A stretch of DNA of 64,000 nucleotides from Spirosoma luteum DSM 19990. Lineage in GTDB: Bacteria > Bacteroidota > Bacteroidia > Cytophagales > Spirosomataceae. Below are positions 24,945 through 33,996 of this stretch, in pieces. The number at the start of each line of letters is the position of its first letter. The first letter of the stretch is position 1. Position numbers and translations under genes: made by a program. The stretch lies in contig NZ_KB893290.1 of the NCBI RefSeq assembly GCF_000374065.1, positions 196,154 through 260,153 on the forward strand. Reading direction: 5' to 3'. The notes below the pieces were generated by a model, which was not told where the DNA came from, made no database searches, and saw only the letters and a list, made by a program, of their open reading frames with translations.

Positions 24945-26029
24945 TCCCATTTCTGGACCTGAAGCGCATCAATGAGCCGCATCAGATAGCTATTCAAACA
25001 GCTATCGAGCGCGTTAGTCAATCGGGCTGGTACATCCTGGGACGCGAAGTCGAATCTTTTGAACGACAGTTTGCTCAGTATTGCCAGTCAGACTATTGCA
25101 TCGGCGTTGCCAATGGGCTGGATGCCCTGACACTGGTATTAAAAGCCTGGAATTTCCCCGTCGGCAGCGAGGTCATTGTGGCTTCCAACGCGTATATCGC
25201 GTCGGTGCTAAGCATTACCCATGCGGGACTAACGCCCGTTCTGGTTGAACTCGATCCGCAAACGTACCTGATTGATCCAACCCGTATCGGAGCGGCTATC
25301 ACTGAGCGCACCCGCGCCATTATGACCGTTCATCTGTACGGACGTTGCTGTGATATGGACTCTATCAACCGACTGGCGCAACGCTACAACCTGAAAGTAC
25401 TGGAAGATGCGGCTCAGGCACACGGGGCACTGTACCCGTCGGGCCGGGCGGGTAATTTGGGCGATGCGGCTGCCTGGAGTTTTTATCCCAGTAAAAACCT
25501 GGGAGCGCTGGGCGATGCGGGTGCTGTCACCACCAATGATGAGTCACTCGCCCGGCAGCTCCGGGCATTACGAAATTACGGTTCATCGCAGAAATACGTG
25601 AATGATTACCGGGGCCATAACAGCCGCCTTGACGAACTACAGGCGGCTATCCTCTCGGCAAAACTCCCTTTCCTCGATCAGGAAAATAACCGCCGACGGG
25701 AAATAGCCCGGCATTATCTGAGGGAACTGAAGAACCCGGCCATCACCTTACCCCCCGCCGACCAGATTACGCAGGATGTGTGGCATTTGTTCGTCATCAG
25801 GCATCCCCGGCGCGATGCGTTACGGGCTTATCTGCACGACCGGGGTATCGGCTCGGATATTCACTACCCCACACCACCCCATCGTCAGAAAGCGTATCCG
25901 GAGTTGGCTCAGTTGTCCTTTCCACTAGCCGATGCACTACACGGGGAAGTGCTGAGTTTACCGCTCAACCCTGCTCTGACCGATGACGAGGTTGCGTACA
26001 TTGTGGACGTGATTAACCAATTCACCTGA
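24941..26029 (+). CDS. DegT/DnrJ/EryC1-type PLP aminotransferase (FdtB/QdtB-like)
   Basis: 362 residues. The PLP lysine is in SFYPSKNLGALGDAGA (near residue 185), and EDAAQAHGA holds the Asp that contacts the cofactor nitrogen. The start MIPFLDLKRINEPHQIAI and GREVESFERQFAQYC are typical of 3-aminosugar transaminases. It overlaps the ketoisomerase gene by 4 bases and would aminate C3 of its product. The sugar is presumably used for a surface glycan, with the adjacent glycosyltransferase. Confidence 0.9.
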   Translation: MIPFLDLKRINEPHQIAIQTAIERVSQSGWYILGREVESFERQFAQYCQSDYCIGVANGLDALTLVLKAWNFPVGSEVIVASNAYIASVLSITHAGLTPVLVELDPQTYLIDPTRIGAAITERTRAIMTVHLYGRCCDMDSINRLAQRYNLKVLEDAAQAHGALYPSGRAGNLGDAAAWSFYPSKNLGALGDAGAVTTNDESLARQLRALRNYGSSQKYVNDYRGHNSRLDELQAAILSAKLPFLDQENNRRREIARHYLRELKNPAITLPPADQITQDVWHLFVIRHPRRDALRAYLHDRGIGSDIHYPTPPHRQKAYPELAQLSFPLADALHGEVLSLPLNPALTDDEVAYIVDVINQFT

Positions 26030-26042
26030 CGTACCCCGTCTT

Positions 26043-26945
26043 ATGCGACTATCTATTGTTATACCGGTCTACAACAGCGAACGAACGATTGGCCCGTTGG
26101 TGGAGCAATTGCAGGTCTGTCTGGCCGAACAAACAATTGAGATTGTACTGGTTAATGATGGCAGTAGAGATAACTCGGAATCCGTTTGTCGGCAGCTGGC
26201 CACCCGCTACAGCACCGTTCGGTTTGTATCGCTACGCCGGAATTTTGGCGAATTCAACGCCGTGCTCTGTGGGTTGAATCATACGACCGGTCAGTACGCC
26301 GTTATTATCGACGACGATTTTCAGAACCCGCCCGAAGCCATTAATACCCTCGTTGATACCGCCGAAGCGGGTCAGTTCGATGTGGTTTACAGCCGATACG
26401 CCCAAAAGCAACACCACTGGTTTCGGAATCTGGGGAGTTGGCTGGTCAACACCCTGACAACTTATTCCCTGGACAAACCCCGCGACCTGTACCTGTCCAG
26501 TTTTAAAGTAATCCGGCGGGAAGTAATCAACGAAATCATCCGGTACCGGGGACCCTACCCCTACATCGACGGGCTGATATTTCGGGTGACCCGCAACGTA
26601 GGTAGTGTGGAAGTGCCGCATAACTCCCGCGCCGACGGTCGTTCGACTTACACGTTTCGGAAGCTCGTATCCCTGTTTCTGAACGTTTTCATCGGGTATT
26701 CCCTTTGGCCAATCCGCGTGTTCACCGTGTTGGGGGCCTTGTTATGTGGGCTTGGCTTGCCGACTGGCTTACTGTTGCTGGTCGGAGCCCTGACCGACAC
26801 ATACGTTCCAACAGGGGTAGCTCTTGTTCTTTGGGCCATTGGCACCAGTACAGGCGTAATCCTGCTTTTTCTGGGTATCCTGGGCGAATACCTCGGCAAG
26901 CTGTTTATGGCCTACAGTGGGTTGCCCCCCTACGTAGAAAAATAA
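26043..26945 (+). CDS. Family 2 glycosyltransferase, GtrB/DPM1-like, membrane-bound
   Basis: 300 residues. The GT2 domain (MRLSIVIPVYNSERTIGPLVE, VNDGSRDNS, IDDDFQNPPEA with the DxD motif) is followed by two C-terminal membrane helices (about 235-260 and 270-292). This layout matches undecaprenyl/dolichyl-phosphate glycosyltransferases, which put a sugar on a polyprenyl phosphate. It begins 13 bases after the aminotransferase and probably belongs to that amino-sugar unit. Confidence 0.85.
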   Translation: MRLSIVIPVYNSERTIGPLVEQLQVCLAEQTIEIVLVNDGSRDNSESVCRQLATRYSTVRFVSLRRNFGEFNAVLCGLNHTTGQYAVIIDDDFQNPPEAINTLVDTAEAGQFDVVYSRYAQKQHHWFRNLGSWLVNTLTTYSLDKPRDLYLSSFKVIRREVINEIIRYRGPYPYIDGLIFRVTRNVGSVEVPHNSRADGRSTYTFRKLVSLFLNVFIGYSLWPIRVFTVLGALLCGLGLPTGLLLLVGALTDTYVPTGVALVLWAIGTSTGVILLFLGILGEYLGKLFMAYSGLPPYVEK

Positions 26946-26997
26946 GTATTGAGCGAGTGTTTCGACTTCAGTTATTCTCAGTTATCTAATTTCTTAC

Positions 26998-27006
26998 TAA
27001 CTTTTG
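26998..27006 (+). promoter_or_regulatory. Near-consensus -7 box abutting the S9 peptidase start
   Basis: TAACTTTTG ends 3 bases before ATG 27010, the same sequence and nearly the same spacing as at 24524-24532. If it is functional, the mRNA would be leaderless. Confidence 0.3.
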
Positions 27007-27009
27007 GCT

Positions 27010-29313
27010 ATGATACTGGCAACAATTTTCAGGTATACGCTATTAATCAGCCTTTTAGTAAGCGTGTCGGGTACAATGCTGGCGCAGGGACGTCTGGCCG
27101 ACTATCAACGGTCGGAAGCACTGAAAACAAAACTGAAGGACAAGGTTTACAATGCCCCACAACAGGTGAACTGGACGAAGAATGGTAGCCGTAGCTGGTA
27201 CACCATCCAGACGGCACGGGGCAAAGAGTTTGTGGTGGTCGATCCGAAACAGAAAACCCGGCAACTGGCCTTCAATCAGGAGCAGCTGGCAAAGAAACTA
27301 ACGGAAGCCACCGGCAGGAAGATTACCCCTTACAACCTGCCTTTTTCTACGCTGACATTCGGCAAAGAGGATAAGTCCATTGAGTTTGTAGCCGAAGGGT
27401 TCACCTGGCAATATGGGCCGGGGAATGATAGCAGTGGTACGTTAGCCTTCAGCAAAAAGGGGCCATTTCGGGTTGAACCAACCGACCGGCGTTACTGGGG
27501 TGCCAGCAACGGTGAACTGAGCGACAAACCCGTTCCGTCGCCCGACAGCAGCCAGACGGCTTATATTAAAAATTATAACCTCTACGTTCGTTCCGAAAAA
27601 ACGAAGCAGGAGCGGCAGTTTAGTTTTGATGGGTCGGAGGGCGATTACTACGCCAGCACCATTCTCTGGTCGCCCGATTCAAAAAAAATCGTTACGAATA
27701 AAATCAGGCCGAACACCAAACACCTGATTTACTTCGTCCGCTCTTCCCCCGACGACCAGCTACAACCGAAACTTGAAAACCGTGAATACCCCAAACCGGG
27801 CGATGCGCTGCCAATGCGACGACCCCAACTTTTTCTGGTCAACGAGGGCAGGCAACTTCCAGTTGATGATGCGTTGTTCAATCAGCAGTTCAGTCTGTCG
27901 CGGATGGAGTGGCGCAAAGACAGCCGTGGCTTTACCTTCGAATACAATCAGCGCGGCCACCAGGTTTACCGGGTGCTGGAAGTCAGTGCGGCTACCGGGC
28001 TTGTCAGGCCATTGGTGGAGGAACAGAGTAAAACGTTCATCGACTATAGTGGTAAACGCTACCGCTATGATCTGAATGATGGCAAAGAAATGATCTGGGC
28101 ATCGGAACGTGACGGATGGAATCACCTGTACCTGATCGACGGCACGACGGGGCAGATAAAAAAACAATTGACCAAAGGCGAGTGGGTAGTTAGAAACGTG
28201 GTCCATGTCGACACCGCCAGTCGAACGGTTCTATTTGCCGCCAGTGGAAAAACGCCCGGTCAGGACCCGTATTTTGTTCAGTACTACCGCGTCAATCTCG
28301 ACGGCACCAACCTAAAAGCACTCACAACGGAAGATGCCAACCACGTGGCTACCTTCGCGCCCGATTTTAACACGTTTGTCGATTCCTACTCGCGGGTGGA
28401 TATGCCCCCCGTAACGGTATTGCGGAGTGCCACCGACGGCTCCGTCCTGATGAAGCTGGAAACCGCCGACATCTCGGAATGGCAAAAAGCAGGTTGGCAA
28501 ACGCCCGATGTATTCACCGCAAAAGGACGCGACGGTAAAACCGACATCTGGGGTATCATCATACGCCCAACGAATTTTGACCCGGCTAAAAAATACCCGG
28601 TCATCGAAAATATCTACGCCGGGCCGCATGGGTCGTTTACCCCCAAGTCATTCATGACCGCCAATCGGTCGATGCACGAACTGGCTGAACTGGGCTTCAT
28701 TGTGGTGCAGATGGACGGCATGGGCACCTCAAACCGGTCCAAGGCGTTCCAGGACGTATGCTGGAAAAACCTGAAGGATGCGGGTTTCCCCGACCGGATT
28801 TTGTGGATGCAGGAAGCCGCCAAAAAGTATCCGTTTATGGACCTGAGCCGGGTGGGCATTTACGGCACGTCGGCAGGTGGGCAGAGTTCGGCCGGGGCTT
28901 TGTTGTTCCACCCGGAATTTTACAAAGTTGCCGTGTCATCCTGTGGTTGCCACGACAACCGGATGGACAAAATATGGTGGAACGAACAATGGATGGGCTA
29001 CCCCATCGGGTCGCAGTACGCCGAGTGTTCCAACGTGGTAAACGCGCACAAACTACAGGGAAATCTGTTGCTGATGGTTGGCGAAGTAGATGATAACGTC
29101 GACCCGGCCTCAACGATGCAGGTCGCCGATGCGCTCATCAAAGCCAATAAAGACTTCGACCTGGTGGTATTGCCCGGACTCAGCCACACCTCGGGGGGCG
29201 AGTACGGCGAACACAAACGCCGGGACTTCTTCGTGAAGCACCTGCTGGGTATTGACCCGCCCGCCTGGGGTAGTTTAGCCACTGACACGCCCCCGGCCAA
29301 TACCGGTAAGTAG
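27010..29313 (+). CDS. Secreted S9 family peptidase (dipeptidyl peptidase IV-like)
   Basis: 767 residues. Signal peptide ILATIFRYTLLISLLVSVSGTMLAQ, an eight-bladed propeller region (SPDSSQTAYIKNYNLYV, WSPDSKKIVTNKIRPNT), and a C-terminal alpha/beta hydrolase with the nucleophile Ser in GIYGTSAGGQSSAGALLF, Asp in GEVDDNVDP and His in LPGLSHTSGG. Enzymes of this family remove dipeptides after Pro or Ala from peptide N-termini, in the periplasm or at the surface. ATG 27010 gives a clean signal peptide; a TTG two codons upstream is less likely. Confidence 0.9.
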   Translation: MILATIFRYTLLISLLVSVSGTMLAQGRLADYQRSEALKTKLKDKVYNAPQQVNWTKNGSRSWYTIQTARGKEFVVVDPKQKTRQLAFNQEQLAKKLTEATGRKITPYNLPFSTLTFGKEDKSIEFVAEGFTWQYGPGNDSSGTLAFSKKGPFRVEPTDRRYWGASNGELSDKPVPSPDSSQTAYIKNYNLYVRSEKTKQERQFSFDGSEGDYYASTILWSPDSKKIVTNKIRPNTKHLIYFVRSSPDDQLQPKLENREYPKPGDALPMRRPQLFLVNEGRQLPVDDALFNQQFSLSRMEWRKDSRGFTFEYNQRGHQVYRVLEVSAATGLVRPLVEEQSKTFIDYSGKRYRYDLNDGKEMIWASERDGWNHLYLIDGTTGQIKKQLTKGEWVVRNVVHVDTASRTVLFAASGKTPGQDPYFVQYYRVNLDGTNLKALTTEDANHVATFAPDFNTFVDSYSRVDMPPVTVLRSATDGSVLMKLETADISEWQKAGWQTPDVFTAKGRDGKTDIWGIIIRPTNFDPAKKYPVIENIYAGPHGSFTPKSFMTANRSMHELAELGFIVVQMDGMGTSNRSKAFQDVCWKNLKDAGFPDRILWMQEAAKKYPFMDLSRVGIYGTSAGGQSSAGALLFHPEFYKVAVSSCGCHDNRMDKIWWNEQWMGYPIGSQYAECSNVVNAHKLQGNLLLMVGEVDDNVDPASTMQVADALIKANKDFDLVVLPGLSHTSGGEYGEHKRRDFFVKHLLGIDPPAWGSLATDTPPANTGK

Positions 29314-29367
29314 ACATGCCCTTGACCAGAGAACTGCATTGAATACCCGTTTCCCTTATTAGCATCA

Positions 29368-30135
29368 ATGATTGGCCGTTCGGAAGAGTACGCGAAAATG
29401 TTTGAACTGGAGGGCCAGTTATGGTGGTATCGCAGCCTGCACGAGCGGGTGGAAACAGCGTTACTCAATCAGTTTGGCAACCGCCGGGACATGCGTGTGC
29501 TGGATGCCGGATGTGGCACGGGTGGTATGCTGGAATTCCTGCGAAAGCGGGGCTATACAGACCTGCGGGGCATTGACGGGTCAGACGATGCGGTAACGTT
29601 TTGCTACGAACGCGGGCTTTCGGTTACGAAGGTAGATTTAAAATACCTGGCTGATTTTGAACCGAAAACCCAATACGATGCCATCATCTGCAACGACGTT
29701 TTCTGCTATTTCACCGGGTTAGAACTCCCTCCGCTACTGGCTGCACTGGCCCACCGGCTAAAACCGGATGGCGTGCTCATTACCAACAATAACGCGTTCA
29801 ATAGCTTCCGGGGGCAACACGACATTGCCGTAGGTATTCTCCGTCGCTTCGTGCTGGCTGATTTTACCCCTCTGATGCCAGCCGCCGGGTTACAAATCAG
29901 CCAGTCTATTTACTGGAGTTTTCTGTTATCGCCCCTAATTTTAGCGATGCGTCAATGGCAGCGACTTGGCTTGGCCCTGGGCTGGCAAACCACCGAAACA
30001 GCCAAATCTGACGTGTATTTACCCAGTGCCTGGCTCAACGAAACCCTTTATCGGGTATCCCACACCGAACAAAAACTATTTGCCCGAACCCCCTTCGGCA
30101 GTTCCTTGTTGATGGTGTTAAAAAAAAGTCAGTAA
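29368..30135 (+). CDS. Class I SAM-dependent methyltransferase
   Basis: 255 residues. Motif I is VLDAGCGTGGMLEFL, followed by LRGIDGSDDAVTFC (acidic residue for the SAM ribose) and YDAIICNDVFCYF. The C-terminal half has a hydrophobic patch (IYWSFLLSPLILAMRQW) that may touch the membrane. The acceptor cannot be told. It lies 54 bases after the S9 peptidase and 83 bases before ribE without clear operon ties. Confidence 0.82.
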   Translation: MIGRSEEYAKMFELEGQLWWYRSLHERVETALLNQFGNRRDMRVLDAGCGTGGMLEFLRKRGYTDLRGIDGSDDAVTFCYERGLSVTKVDLKYLADFEPKTQYDAIICNDVFCYFTGLELPPLLAALAHRLKPDGVLITNNNAFNSFRGQHDIAVGILRRFVLADFTPLMPAAGLQISQSIYWSFLLSPLILAMRQWQRLGLALGWQTTETAKSDVYLPSAWLNETLYRVSHTEQKLFARTPFGSSLLMVLKKSQ

Positions 30136-30218
30136 AAGTTGTAAGCCATAAGTAACTGACGCCTTAACAATACGTTGATTCAACCCACTTGCGGCTTTTA
30201 CGACTACTGTCAAATCCC

Positions 30219-30812
30219 ATGTTTACAGGTATTATTGAAACGACCGGCCGGGTATCGGCCATCGAAGCAGACGGCACCAACCTCATCTTTCGCATCGAGT
30301 CTACGCTGGCCCCCGAACTAACAGTCGACCAGAGTGTCAGTCACAACGGTATTTGCCTGACGGTTACCAGCGTTGCCGATGACAGTTACACCGTAACGGC
30401 GGTGGATGAAACCCTCAAAAAAACCAATCTGGGCCAAATCAAGCCCGGCGGCCGCGTAAACCTGGAGCGTTGTATGCCCGCCAGTGGCCGCTTCGATGGG
30501 CACATTGTACAGGGGCACGTCGACCAGACGGGTATCTGCACCAATGTGCAGGATATGGATGGCAGTTGGCTATTCGATTTTCAGTACGTACCGGATACGT
30601 CTGGCAATGTAACGGTCGAAAAAGGGTCGATTTGTATCAATGGTGTGAGTTTAACCGTTTTCAACTCACAACCCGACCAGTTTCGGGTGACGATTATTCC
30701 CTACACCTACGACCACACCACGTTTGGTGATTTGCGGGTTGGGGACACGGTCAATCTGGAGTTCGATATAATTGGGAAGTACATAAAAAAAATGCTTGGA
30801 AGCTACCAGTGA
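30219..30812 (+). CDS. ribE: Riboflavin synthase, alpha subunit type
   Basis: 197 residues. It begins with the typical MFTGIIETTGRVSAIE and repeats the lumazine-binding barrel twice: SHNGICLTVTSV in the first half and EKGSICINGVSLTVF in the second. It converts two molecules of 6,7-dimethyl-8-ribityllumazine into riboflavin and a pyrimidinedione. A start ten codons upstream is open but ATG 30219 gives the conserved N-terminus. No FMN riboswitch is apparent upstream. Confidence 0.95.
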   Translation: MFTGIIETTGRVSAIEADGTNLIFRIESTLAPELTVDQSVSHNGICLTVTSVADDSYTVTAVDETLKKTNLGQIKPGGRVNLERCMPASGRFDGHIVQGHVDQTGICTNVQDMDGSWLFDFQYVPDTSGNVTVEKGSICINGVSLTVFNSQPDQFRVTIIPYTYDHTTFGDLRVGDTVNLEFDIIGKYIKKMLGSYQ

Positions 30813-30832
30813 GAAGGTGTTTAGGATTATAC

Positions 30833-30840
30833 TACTTTTG
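30833..30840 (+). promoter_or_regulatory. -7 promoter box for the PASTA/T9SS gene pair
   Basis: TACTTTTG, an exact TAnnTTTG match, 42 bases upstream of the PASTA gene start. Confidence 0.45.
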
Positions 30841-30882
30841 TGACGTAAGCGTACCGATGGCCTTAACCACTCCTGCTCCCAA

Positions 30883-31656
30883 ATGACGAAAATCAGCACC
30901 CGCTCTTTTCTTGACCTGCTGATTCACATTGGCATTATAGTCGCTCTCGTAGCCACTCTGTTTCTGGTGTTTTTCTTTCTTTATCTGCCTTTCACCACCA
31001 AACACGGGCAAACCATTACGGTACCCGACGTGACCCGCCAGAGTCTGGACGAAATGCAAAACCTGCTGGACGACCGGAATCTACGCTACGAGGTCAGCGA
31101 CTGCACCTACGTAGCTGGTTCCCAGCCGCTGACCGTTATCCAGCAATACCCCCGCCCCAATGCCAAAGTGAAAGAAGGCCGGAAGGTATACCTGACCATT
31201 ACCAAACGGGTAGCCCCAATGGTACAGATGCCAAATCTGGTCAGCCTGACGCTTCGCAGTGCCCAGTTGAACCTCAAATCAATGGACCTGGTTGTCGGCG
31301 AACCTATTTACGTTCCCGACATCGCCAAAAACGCGGTGCTTCGACAACTGTACAATGGCAAGGAAATAAGCCCCGGAACGCCCGTACCAAAAGGCGCACA
31401 AATTGACCTGGAAGTGGGCGATGGCCTGGGAAGTACCATGTTCGCCATTCCGGACGTTGTAGGACTGCCCTTCGATGAGGCAGAGGCCGCCATCCGGGGG
31501 TCCAGTCTGAAAGTTGGCACGAAAATTTCAGTGGAAGACCCGGAAAAGGAAGTTGGCACCGTTGTAAAACAACGACCAGCAGCCCGGTCCGGCGAACGCA
31601 TTCGTGTGGGCGAAACAATGGATTTGTGGATTGTGGGCCCTATCGACCCAAATTGA
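30883..31656 (+). CDS. Membrane-anchored protein with three PASTA domains
   Basis: 257 residues. One membrane helix (LLIHIGIIVALVATLFLVFFFLYL, 12-35), then three tandem PASTA domains (about 43-110, 111-185, 187-255), each with a PNLV/PDVV-type start and a GxxVxL-type end (e.g. VTVPDVTRQSLDEMQNLL; MPNLVSLTLRSAQL; IPDVVGLPFDEAEAAI). There is no kinase domain. PASTA domains bind peptidoglycan or muropeptides, so a role at the cell wall in the periplasm is likely. The next gene starts 29 bases later. Confidence 0.88.
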   Translation: MTKISTRSFLDLLIHIGIIVALVATLFLVFFFLYLPFTTKHGQTITVPDVTRQSLDEMQNLLDDRNLRYEVSDCTYVAGSQPLTVIQQYPRPNAKVKEGRKVYLTITKRVAPMVQMPNLVSLTLRSAQLNLKSMDLVVGEPIYVPDIAKNAVLRQLYNGKEISPGTPVPKGAQIDLEVGDGLGSTMFAIPDVVGLPFDEAEAAIRGSSLKVGTKISVEDPEKEVGTVVKQRPAARSGERIRVGETMDLWIVGPIDPN

Positions 31657-31685
31657 TTAACCTATTTCCGGCACCAACCGCCCCA

Positions 31686-33587
31686 ATGAGCATTTCGCCA
31701 CCAAATCAGCCGTTTATCGTATCACTCCGACAACTCTTGTGCGGAATTGTGCTGGTTTTTGGCGTTCTGCGGGCAGCAATGGCCGATGCCCAGACCGCCC
31801 TGCAACTGCCGTTTTTCGAGGATTTTACGGCCTCCGTATACCGATCTGGTTCTGAACGGCCCGACCCGAAACTCTGGCAGGCGGGCAGTGGGGTTTACAT
31901 CAACAACACGATGGCCTACAACCAGCCTACACAAAATGTGGCTACGTTCGATGGATTACAGGCTAACGGTCGTCCTTACGTACGGGATAACCCGCTGGAC
32001 CAGGGCTATACCGATACCCTGGAGTCGAGGCCCATCAACCTGTCGGGGCTGTCGGCTGCCAATGGCGTGTATCTTAGTTTTTACTGGCAGATAAAGGGAC
32101 TCGGCGAACTACCCGACCCCGGCGATACCCTGACCAAATTACCGGGTGTTCCCCCCACGTTACAGCCCGGCGACTCCCTCACCTTACAGTTTCGGGATGT
32201 TTCGGGCAACTGGAAAACGGTATGGGCGCGGGTAGGCGGTCAGGCGGATAGTTTGTTCAATCAGGTATTCGTTCCCGTAACAAACGCTGCTTATTTATAC
32301 GGGAATTTTGCGTTTCGCTTCCGTTCCTTTGGTCGGCGTTCCGGTCCGTTCGATACCTGGCATGTCGATTACATTTACCTCAATCAGGGCCGGTCAGCGA
32401 ACGATAGGTTCATAAAAGACCTGGCCACGCGCCGTCAGCTTAGCCCGCTATTGAAACGCTACACGGCCATGCCGCTTTCCCAGTACAAAATAAGAGGGAC
32501 GGCTGAGCTGGCGGATTCGGTTACGACCGACATCAGTAACCTGTTCAATAATTTCAACCGAACCAGTGTCGGTTTTGGGGTTTACAGCGGTGCTTCGACG
32601 GTTTTACAATATGATACGCTGTTCACTCAGATTGCCGCGCTGGGATCAAAGCAACTGGCCTTCAAACCAACACCCCGCCTGCCAGCCACGGCGGATACCA
32701 GTTTTCAGTTACGCTACGAAGTCGCACTGAAAACCAGTGATAACGAAAATCCGATTTTCCAGCGCGACCCGCTCACACTGCTCCGAAACGACACCATTAC
32801 TGCCGTGGCGACGCTCAATAATTATTACGCCTACGACGATGGGTCGTGGGAATACGCCCAGCAAATACGGCAGCGGGAACAGATTGCCGTGCGCTTCATT
32901 TTGAACAAGCCGGATACTATTGGCAGCGTTCGGCTTTGTGTCGTGCCTTTCTCCAAAGACCAGACGGGGCAATCCTTCGTCATGACGGTTTATACCAACA
33001 CCAACGGGAAGCCGGGAGCCGCCCTCTACCAGCAATCGTTCCAGACGCAGTATCCAGCCACCCGAAACGGATTCATCGAGTACCGGTTCACCCGGAACAT
33101 CATCGTAAAAGACACGTTCTACGTGGGTTACCAGCAAATTAGCAGTAGCGACACAACCTTCCTGCGGTTGGGATTTGACAAGAATAGTCCGTTTGGGGCC
33201 AATATTTTTTATAATGGCGGGTCTAACTGGGAGCAAAATCTGCAACGAGGGCCCAATGGCTCTCCGTCTTCTTTGCAGGTACCGGGGGCCTTCATGCTCC
33301 GGCCGGTGATGGGCGCGAAGAGGGCCGTTGTTACAGCCATAAATGAACCGGAACCAGTAGTACCGCTACAAGCCTACCCAAATCCAACAACGGGGCTTAT
33401 TTACTGGGACAACACCAAAATAACCCGCGTGGAAGTGATAAACCGCAGTGGACAGATGCTCCTGACCCATGTTCCGGCTCGCGGCCAGCAAACCCTGGAC
33501 CTGAGTCACCTGCCCGATGGTTTCTACCTGCTCCGGCTCTTTGTCGACCAGCGGGCCGTGGTGCAGAAACTGATTATTCAACACTAA
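31686..33587 (+). CDS. T9SS cargo protein of unknown function
   Basis: 633 residues. An N-terminal hydrophobic stretch (LRQLLCGIVLVFGVLRAAMADAQ) acts as signal peptide. The middle has repeated beta-rich segments (FFEDFT...LWQAGSGVYINNTMA; RDVSGNWKTVWAR; FDTWHVDYIYLN) like lectin/jelly-roll modules that often precede sorting domains. The C-terminus (LQAYPNPTTGLIYWDN to FVDQRAVVQKLIIQH) is a type A T9SS sorting domain. It should reach the cell surface. It follows the PASTA gene by 29 bases, so co-transcription is plausible. I recognise no catalytic motif. Confidence 0.75.
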   Translation: MSISPPNQPFIVSLRQLLCGIVLVFGVLRAAMADAQTALQLPFFEDFTASVYRSGSERPDPKLWQAGSGVYINNTMAYNQPTQNVATFDGLQANGRPYVRDNPLDQGYTDTLESRPINLSGLSAANGVYLSFYWQIKGLGELPDPGDTLTKLPGVPPTLQPGDSLTLQFRDVSGNWKTVWARVGGQADSLFNQVFVPVTNAAYLYGNFAFRFRSFGRRSGPFDTWHVDYIYLNQGRSANDRFIKDLATRRQLSPLLKRYTAMPLSQYKIRGTAELADSVTTDISNLFNNFNRTSVGFGVYSGASTVLQYDTLFTQIAALGSKQLAFKPTPRLPATADTSFQLRYEVALKTSDNENPIFQRDPLTLLRNDTITAVATLNNYYAYDDGSWEYAQQIRQREQIAVRFILNKPDTIGSVRLCVVPFSKDQTGQSFVMTVYTNTNGKPGAALYQQSFQTQYPATRNGFIEYRFTRNIIVKDTFYVGYQQISSSDTTFLRLGFDKNSPFGANIFYNGGSNWEQNLQRGPNGSPSSLQVPGAFMLRPVMGAKRAVVTAINEPEPVVPLQAYPNPTTGLIYWDNTKITRVEVINRSGQMLLTHVPARGQQTLDLSHLPDGFYLLRLFVDQRAVVQKLIIQH

Positions 33588-33603
33588 ACTAACCGACAAC
33601 ACT

Positions 33604-33897
33604 ATGGATATTACCGTACAGGAATTGAAAGAAAGACTCGATAAGGGCGAGGAGCTGAACATGTTCGACGTTCGTGAACCCAACGAATACGAAGACGACA
33701 ATATCGGTGCTACCCTGATTCCACTGGGTGATTTACCGTATCGACTTGACGAACTGGAAGGGCTGGAGGATGAGGAAGTCATTGTCCATTGCCGGTCGGG
33801 AGCCCGAAGTGCCCGGGCGCAGCAAATTCTGGAAGAGAACGGCTTTTCCAACGTCCGCAACGTTATTGGCGGTATGCTGGCCTACCGGGCGCAGTAG
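33604..33897 (+). CDS. Single-domain rhodanese-like protein
   Basis: 97 residues. The catalytic loop is HCRSGARSARA with the active Cys, and the N-terminal MFDVREPNEYEDDNI motif is intact. Such small cytoplasmic rhodaneses carry sulfane sulfur or act as thiosulfate sulfurtransferases. It follows the T9SS cargo gene by 16 bases and is convergent with miaA. Confidence 0.88.
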   Translation: MDITVQELKERLDKGEELNMFDVREPNEYEDDNIGATLIPLGDLPYRLDELEGLEDEEVIVHCRSGARSARAQQILEENGFSNVRNVIGGMLAYRAQ

Positions 33898-33937
33898 GTA
33901 GTATAATGATGAATGATGACCGGGCTGGCGTTCCAGT

Positions 33938-33968
33938 GATGAGTGATGAGTGATGAGTGATGAATGAT
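33938..33968 (+). repeat. Heptad tandem repeat (GATGAGT)x3 then GATGAAT
   Basis: Three copies of GATGAGT are followed by one GATGAAT and a partial copy. They lie between the convergent rhodanese and miaA genes, and their end forms the left arm of the hairpin at 33951-33996. Confidence 0.8.
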
Positions 33969-33996
33969 TTTACAAAAAACAATTCATCATTCATCA
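33951..33996. terminator. Hairpin between rhodanese and miaA, containing the miaA stop codon
   Basis: TGATGAGTGATGAAT (33951-33965) pairs with ATTCATCATTCATCA (33982-33996) with one G-T mismatch. The loop (33966-33981) is A/T-rich. The right arm includes the miaA stop codon (33994-33996). Position between convergent genes suggests a shared terminator. Confidence 0.6.

Noticed and set aside
33901..33970. CRISPR-like repeat pattern
   Set aside because: The repeats are 7-base units in direct succession without spacers; no cas genes are present.
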